Below, in pieces: positions 59,791-64,000 of a stretch of DNA of 64,000 bases; the first letter of the stretch is position 1, and each line of letters begins with the position of its first letter. The stretch is from Curtobacterium sp. MCBD17_032 (lineage in GTDB: Bacteria > Actinomycetota > Actinomycetes > Actinomycetales > Microbacteriaceae): contig NZ_QKTO01000009.1 in NCBI RefSeq assembly GCF_003234855.1, positions 34,728-98,727 on the forward strand. Reading direction: 5' to 3'. Under the pieces are notes generated by a model. It did no database searches and was not told the DNA's origin. It saw only the letters and a program-made list of their open reading frames with translations. Both the position numbers and the translations under genes were made by a program.

Positions 59791-59970
59791 TCAGTCGACG
59801 ACCCCGGACGGCTCGAACCGGAGACCGAGCGCCGTCGCGAGCTGTCGCCCGGAGGCCTCGGCTTCCGCTCGCGTGTCGACACGGACCAGCGGGGTCCGGC
59901 CGACCGACAACAACCACTGCGCCCCGGTGAACCGGGCACTGATCGCGTTCTCGCCCACGGCTACGCCCAC
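59791..59970 (-). CDS. Very short protein, hypothetical
   Basis: A 59-residue ORF from GTG 59970 (or GTG 59958) to a stop at 59791. A stop codon stands directly before the first GTG, so it cannot extend upstream. The sequence reads like a small α/β protein (GAQWLLSVGRTPLVRVDTRA, then an Ala/Glu-rich helix and LGLRFEPSG). Codons are mostly G/C-ending. No Shine-Dalgarno sequence is clear. Another short frame ending ADKWGLPTIGEWA finishes within it at 59961, so this may be part of an old, broken pair of genes. Confidence 0.42.
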   Translation of the reverse strand: MGVAVGENAISARFTGAQWLLSVGRTPLVRVDTRAEAEASGRQLATALGLRFEPSGVVD

Positions 59971-60358
59971 TCACCGATCGTCGGGAGACCCCACTTGTCC
60001 GCTCCTGGCGCCCACGACCCGCCGAGGTCCTGACTGAGCGCCGCTGAGGTGAGTGAGGGAGCGACGCAGTGGCGGTGGAGGCGGACGGAGCGCTGCCGGA
60101 GGTGCTGCGATCGGGTCGACGTTCCGGTGCGGAGTCGGGGGGCGGCTGTGACGTGCTGCATGGTTGCCTTCCTGAGGCGGTGTCCGCGTCGGACCGGAGT
60201 CAGATCCGGGAGTGCGCGACGCGGCTGGCAGGGGCTGGGCCAGTCATGCCAGGGTACGAGCGGGACCGGCCCGCGTCATGGGGGTGGACGAGGAGCAGCC
60301 AGCGTGCTAATGGTCGTCCGCCGTCCCCGCCCCGGACACGCCGGGCCATGCCTCGGAC
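59971..60358. other. Region without a supported gene
   Basis: Both strands were read. The open frames here have no ribosome site, no recognisable domain and codon use unlike their neighbours. A minus-strand frame ending at 59961 (…ADKWGLPTIGEWA) has a protein-like last third but no credible start. No RNA gene is seen. Confidence 0.5.
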
Positions 60359-60388
60359 TTGACGCGGGATTCGAACGCACGTTCGAAT
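60359..60388 (+). promoter_or_regulatory. SOS box (LexA site) in a promoter
   Basis: ATTCGAACG-CA-CGTTCGAAT (60369-60388) is a perfect 9-2-9 palindrome. It contains TCGAAC-N4-GTTCGA, the LexA site of mycobacteria and related actinobacteria, without a mismatch. A −35-like TTGACG is at 60359-60364, so LexA would cover the spacer and −10 of a rightward promoter. Confidence 0.78.
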
Positions 60389-60493
60389 ACGGGAGTGGGA
60401 CGGCGTCGCGAGAACCGGTGGCAGCCCCCGGAACACCCGGAGGTCGAACGCCCGCGCGCCTTCTCCCTGTCCGAGGAGGCCCGCGGCGGGGAC

Positions 60494-60751
60494 GTGTGCC
60501 ACGCCGTCACCCCGATGCCGGTCTGGGCGTGGGTGCAGTTCCCGACGTTCCACGTCCGGGTGAAGGCGTTCGCCCGGAGCTGGACGCGGGACGCGGTGCT
60601 CGTCGAGTGGGCGCAGTTCGGGCAGCAGGCCGACGCCTGGATCTGGCGGTCGGCGGTCAAGCACCGCACCCTGCGCGCTGCCGATCCACGGACCGGGCAC
60701 GCGCCGACGAACGGGGCGCGCTCCGATCCGCGGCCGGTCCGACAGCGCTGA
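60494..60751 (+). CDS. Small protein downstream of an SOS box, hypothetical
   Basis: An 85-residue protein from GTG 60494 (ATG 60515 is the alternative). The core MPVWAWVQFPTFHVRVKAFA then RDAVLVEWAQFGQQADAWIW looks like a compact β-barrel with regularly spaced Trp and Val, followed by a Pro/Arg-rich tail. No signal peptide or membrane helix. The strong third-position G/C bias shows it is coding. The SOS box lies about 105 bases upstream with no other gene between, so DNA-damage control is expected. I do not recognise the family; a DNA- or protein-binding accessory to repair is only a guess. Confidence 0.64.
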   Translation: MCHAVTPMPVWAWVQFPTFHVRVKAFARSWTRDAVLVEWAQFGQQADAWIWRSAVKHRTLRAADPRTGHAPTNGARSDPRPVRQR

Positions 60752-60878
60752 GTGGAGTCCGCATGGCGCACTGCGTTGACTTCGCGGACGAGCACGAGGA
60801 TCGTTTCCGACACACCGGTTCGAGAAGATGCTCGAGATTCGAGACATCCGCCCGGACCGGAGATCGGAAGGAGGCACC

Positions 60879-61031
60879 GTGAAGAAGACCGAGGTGCCGT
60901 CCTGGGTCGCCCACCTGCTCACCCCTCCCGAGGTCATCGCGGCCTACGTCGACCGGCGGGTCAACGACCCGGCACTCCTGTCGGACGTGCAGGCGGAACC
61001 CACGTACGCGGACTTCCTCCGCGGCGAGTAG
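60879..61031 (+). CDS. 50-residue protein, second gene of the SOS cassette, hypothetical
   Basis: GTG 60879 has an excellent GGAAGGAGG seven bases upstream. The product is small and acidic at the end: KKTEVPSWVAHLLTPPEV followed by a helix (IAAYVDRRV) and EPTYADFLRGE. Nothing matches a family I know. It lies 127 bases after the first gene on the same strand; it may share the LexA-controlled transcript. Its size and charge would suit an inhibitor or adaptor peptide, but this is speculation. Confidence 0.6.
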   Translation: MKKTEVPSWVAHLLTPPEVIAAYVDRRVNDPALLSDVQAEPTYADFLRGE

Positions 61032-61152
61032 ACGGATCGTCCGGCGCGACCGACGACGGTCGCACGGCGGACGTGTGGCGGGCCTCCTGGCCGGCCGGGA
61101 GGCCCGCCGCGCGTCCCAGCACCGCCGAGCGCGCGTCGTGCCCCACCGGGGG

Positions 61153-62004
61153 TCAGCGCGGCGCCGCTCCGCGGCGAGCGGTCAGCGTCACGCCGGCACT
61201 CGCCGCCGTGACGCACGCGAGGGCGACGACCTCGACGGGTGACAGGGCCTCGCGGAGGACGACGAGCCCGGCGAGCGCGGCGAGCGCCGGGCCGAGACTC
61301 TGCAGCACGCCGAAGACCCGGGTGGGCATGCGTCGGAGGGCCGCCATCTCGAGGGAGTAGGGCAGCACGCTCGACAGGACCGCCACGGCGCCGAAGACGA
61401 GCAGGAGCACCGGGTCCGCGACGACGCCCTCGGCCGCAGGACGGAGCCCGAACGGCAGCGCCACGACCATCGCGACGAGCATCGAGACGCTCAGGCCGTC
61501 GATGCCCGGGATGGCCGCACCGACGTGCCGGTTCATGACGATGTACGCCGCCCAGCACCCGGCTGCGAGCACCGCCGCGGCGACTCCCCCGAGGTCACCG
61601 ACCACGGACGGCCCGACGCCGAGGAGCACCACCCCGACCAGCGCCAGGACGGCCCAGAACGCGTCCCGCCACCGCCGGGTGTGCACGAGGGAGAGCGCCA
61701 GCGGGCCGAGGAACTCGATGGTCACGGCGACGCCGATCGGGATCGTCGCGAACGCGAGGTAGATGAAGACGTTCATGCCGCCGAGGGCGAGGCCGAGCAC
61801 GACGGCTCCGCGCCACTGCAGCCGGGTCCAGTGCCGCACGCGCGGGCGGACGAGCAGCGCCAGGACGAGCGCACCGATGACCAGGCGGAGCATGACCGCG
61901 CCGAGCGAGCCGACCTCCTCGAAGCGGGTCTTCGCGACCGCGGCCCCGATCTGGACCGACACCATCGCGGCGAGCGCCAGCAGCGGTGCCGGGACGCGGG
62001 TCAT
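61153..62004 (-). CDS. EamA family transporter (RhtA-like exporter)
   Basis: A 283-residue drug/metabolite transporter with ten membrane segments in two EamA repeats. GGMNVFIYLAFATIPIGVAVTIEFLGPLALSL (given here in part: FATIPIGVAVTIEFLGPL, about 86-103) is the signature of the RhtA branch, which exports threonine and homoserine. The second repeat has YSLEMAALRRMPTRVFGVL. Substrate by analogy only. Its ATG overlaps the stop-to-start region of the response regulator as ATGA, so it may belong to that operon. Confidence 0.9.
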   Translation of the reverse strand: MTRVPAPLLALAAMVSVQIGAAVAKTRFEEVGSLGAVMLRLVIGALVLALLVRPRVRHWTRLQWRGAVVLGLALGGMNVFIYLAFATIPIGVAVTIEFLGPLALSLVHTRRWRDAFWAVLALVGVVLLGVGPSVVGDLGGVAAAVLAAGCWAAYIVMNRHVGAAIPGIDGLSVSMLVAMVVALPFGLRPAAEGVVADPVLLLVFGAVAVLSSVLPYSLEMAALRRMPTRVFGVLQSLGPALAALAGLVVLREALSPVEVVALACVTAASAGVTLTARRGAAPR

Positions 62005-62663
62005 CCGAGGTACGCCAGGACGGCCAGGACGCGGCGGTGGTCCTCACCCGTGTCCTCGAGCGCGAGCTTCGCGAAGATGCTCGAGACGTGCTTCTCGACC
62101 GCGCCGGTCCCGATCACCAGGGCGCGGGCGATGGCGGCGTTCGTGCGACCCTCGGCCATCAGCCCGAGGACCTCGCGCTCGCGGGGGGTCAGGGCCGCGA
62201 GGGGGTCGCGGCGACGGCTCATGAGCTGTGTGACGACCTCGGGGTCGAGCACCGTCCCGCCGGAGGCCACGCGGCGGACGGCGTCGTCGATCTCGTCGAG
62301 CCGGGTGACGCGGTCCTTCAGCAGGTAGCCGATGCCCGAGCTGCCCGCGGCGAGGACGTCCTCGGCGTAGGTGGCCTCGACGTACTGCGAGAGCAGCAGG
62401 ATCCCGGTCCGGGGTGCGATCCGACGGGCCTGGACGGCGGCGCGGACGCCCTCGTCGGTGAACGTCGGTGGCATCCGGACGTCCATGACGACGACGTCTG
62501 GCGCGAGTGCGGGGAGCGCCGCCAGGAACGAGGCCGGGTCGCCGAACTGCCCGACGACGTCGATGCCGGCTTCGTCGAGCACACGGGCCAGCCCCTCGCG
62601 CAGCAGCACGGCGTCGTCGACGACGACGGCCCGGATGCGCGCTGCATCCGGGCCGTCGGTCAT
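62001..62663 (-). CDS. NarL/LuxR-family response regulator
   Basis: A 220-residue regulator. The receiver carries the acidic pair in VVVDDAV, the phospho-acceptor Asp61 in VVVMDVRMPP and the lysine in YLLKDRV. The C-terminal LuxR helix-turn-helix is LTPREREVLGLMAEGRTNAA then VEKHVSSIFAKL. It pairs with the kinase upstream. Although downstream of the kinase, it has its own −10-like TAGGCT six bases before ATG 62663, so it can be expressed alone as a leaderless message. Confidence 0.94.
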   Translation of the reverse strand: MTDGPDAARIRAVVVDDAVLLREGLARVLDEAGIDVVGQFGDPASFLAALPALAPDVVVMDVRMPPTFTDEGVRAAVQARRIAPRTGILLLSQYVEATYAEDVLAAGSSGIGYLLKDRVTRLDEIDDAVRRVASGGTVLDPEVVTQLMSRRRDPLAALTPREREVLGLMAEGRTNAAIARALVIGTGAVEKHVSSIFAKLALEDTGEDHRRVLAVLAYLG

Positions 62664-62693
62664 GCGGTCAGCCTAGTGGCGACCGGACGCCGG

Positions 62694-64000
62694 TCACGCG
62701 CGGTGCGTGGGGACGCCGTTCAGTGCGCCGAGCGGGATCCGCGCCGTCGCCTCGGTCGGGCCGCCGGCGGGGCTGTTCACCGTCAGCTCGCCGTCGAGGG
62801 CGCGCATCCGGCCCATCAGCCCCTGGATGCCGTGCCCCTCGCGCGGGCTGGCGCCGCCGCGGCCGTCGTCGGTGACGCTGACTGTGAGGAACCAGGTACC
62901 GGACGCGTCGACGAGCAGCCCGAGGTAGACCCCCGCGGCGGAGGCGCCGGCGTGCTTCGCCGTGTTCGTCAGGAGCTCACTCACGGTGAAGTACACGTTC
63001 CGCTGGATCTCGGACGCGAGCTCGAGCCCGTCCGGCAGACGGACGTCGAGCCCGACGGGGATCGGCGACCGCGCGCACAGTGCTTCGAGGGCCGCGACGA
63101 GCCCGCGGTCGAGCAGGATCGGCGGCGCGAACCCGCGGGACAGCGCCCGGAGTTCGTCGAGCGCGTCCTGCGCGTGCCCCGAGGCCTCGGCGATGAGCCG
63201 CTTCGCGCGCTCCGGGTCCTTCTCGAACGACCGCTCGGCCGAGGCCAGGTCCATGCGGAGTCGGACAAGTCGCTGCTGCGGGCCGTCGTGCAGGTCGCGC
63301 TCGATCTGGCGGAGCGCCTGCCCCTCCGCGGTGACGGCACCGGCGCGGGACGCCTGGAGGCCCGCAACGCGCTGCTCGAGGACCTCGGCCCGGAACCCGC
63401 CGAGCAGGCCGTGGTCGATCCAGTAGTGGGCGAGCACGGAGCCGCGCAGCCACAGCGGGAACAGCAGGACGCTCGCGGCCATCGAGAGCAGCGCCAGGGT
63501 GCCGAGGCCGGCGATCGACCCGATCCCGTTCGGGTCGACCAGGTACGTCCCGGCCACGACGTAGGCGAGGACCGCGACGACCGGCCAGAGGAACCCGACC
63601 GCCAGGAGCAGCCCGGCACCGACCGTCACCACCGCGGCCATCGGGTAGACGACGACCGCGTGCAGCAGGTACAGCCAGTAGTGCGGGTTCGCGACCGCCG
63701 ACCCGGTGCGCGTCCACCAGTTCTGCTGCCAGCGGGGCGTCCAGTCCACCGGCCGGATCGGTCGCGGGTCCGCCCAGCTCATCCGGAGCTTCTCGAACTG
63801 CCCGAGCCACCGCGCGACGAACAGCGCGACGAAGAACAGCAGCAGCGTGAACGGGTTGAGCACGTCCCGCGAGCCGAACCCGCCGATGCCCAGGACGGCG
63901 GGGAACGCGAAGTAGAGCGTGCAGAGGAGCACCGCCGTGAGTGCCATGTAGCCGAAGTCCCGGGGCGACCGACGGGGACACCACACCCGGCCGGGACACC
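62694..64000 (-). CDS. Sensor histidine kinase, NarX/DesK-type (5' end may lie outside)
   Basis: At least 430 residues. Four to five membrane segments form a sensor domain of the 'putative sensor' type: about 14-35, 46-60, 104-140 and 160-185, with a W-rich loop WWTRTGSAVANPHYWLYLL. The HisKA_3 helix follows with the phospho-acceptor histidine in RQIERDLHDGPQQRLV. The ATPase domain has VSELLTNTAKHA (N box) and the DDGRGG and GHGIQGLMGR glycine motifs. GTG 63986 is one possible start, but the frame is open to the window edge. No ligand is apparent. Confidence 0.92.
   Translation of the reverse strand, partial: CPGRVWCPRRSPRDFGYMALTAVLLCTLYFAFPAVLGIGGFGSRDVLNPFTLLLFFVALFVARWLGQFEKLRMSWADPRPIRPVDWTPRWQQNWWTRTGSAVANPHYWLYLLHAVVVYPMAAVVTVGAGLLLAVGFLWPVVAVLAYVVAGTYLVDPNGIGSIAGLGTLALLSMAASVLLFPLWLRGSVLAHYWIDHGLLGGFRAEVLEQRVAGLQASRAGAVTAEGQALRQIERDLHDGPQQRLVRLRMDLASAERSFEKDPERAKRLIAEASGHAQDALDELRALSRGFAPPILLDRGLVAALEALCARSPIPVGLDVRLPDGLELASEIQRNVYFTVSELLTNTAKHAGASAAGVYLGLLVDASGTWFLTVSVTDDGRGGASPREGHGIQGLMGRMRALDGELTVNSPAGGPTEATARIPLGALNGVPTHRA

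Noticed and set aside
60369..60388. TTCGAAT could be the T-loop of a tRNA on either strand
   Set aside because: The flanking bases do not form a T stem, and no anticodon or acceptor stem exists within 80 bases; the perfect symmetry fits a LexA site better.

Overview
This window is high-GC DNA with strong G/C bias at third codon positions. It has GTG and TTG starts, leaderless promoters and actinobacterial gene order: tRNA-Pro–tig–clpP1–clpP2…clpX, and ileS–folC–small membrane gene–ndk near VKOR and RNase E. An actinobacterial LexA-type SOS box and an ultrashort ileS T-box also fit. The overall picture is an actinobacterium of the Microbacteriaceae, most like Curtobacterium. That genus placement is inference; no rRNA is present. 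No CRISPR array, insertion sequence, integrase or prophage was seen.

Layout. 1-7 kb: the start of RNase E/G, a VKOR oxidoreductase, an accessory insert (small membrane protein, GNAT, MFS exporter, APH-type kinase), then a membrane-anchored DsbA-like thioredoxin that VKOR probably re-oxidises. 6.6-13.5 kb: ndk, DUF4233-type protein, folC and ileS in one direction, with a T-box leader before ileS, then a CDF metal exporter. 13.5-20.3 kb: a repeat-bearing membrane protein, and a TetR gene divergent from a peptide/nickel-type ABC transporter (lipoprotein, two permeases, fused double ATPase). 20.3-27.9 kb: an MHS-type symporter, valS, a small protein, a TetR regulator and an M3 peptidase. 27.9-34.3 kb: the clpX/clpP/tig proteostasis block. 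It is interrupted by a copper pair (ycnI-copC) with its own operator and palindromic terminator, and is followed by tRNA-Pro and tRNA-Gly.

35.2-39.8 kb holds a compact van-like unit. A D-Ala–D-Ala-type ligase, an alanine-type racemase and a VanY-like lipoprotein carboxypeptidase form one overlapping operon. It is transcribed away from a VanRS-like two-component system, with a 9-4-9 inverted repeat in the shared promoter. 39.8-46 kb is a stretch of small accessory operons: a winged-helix regulator with a membrane protein and an autoregulatory-looking operator, two GNATs, membrane proteins, an α/β hydrolase–TetR operon under a TTGACA promoter with a nested dyad, and a pair of unrecognised genes, one exported.

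46.1-59.4 kb is a coherent glycan-use locus read from the minus strand: sugar-binding lipoprotein, two permeases, GH5-like enzyme, GH38 α-mannosidase, secreted EndoH-like GH18 and GH92 α-mannosidase. It is divergent from a LacI regulator with two recognisable operators. The best reading is release of high-mannose N-glycans outside the cell, import, and intracellular trimming to mannose and Man-GlcNAc.

59.4-64 kb contains a zinc-site hypothetical protein, tiny ORFs, a perfect SOS box followed by two unrecognised small genes, an EamA exporter, and a NarL-type two-component system whose kinase runs to the window edge. The SOS cassette and the van-like unit are the best candidates for something not yet well described.
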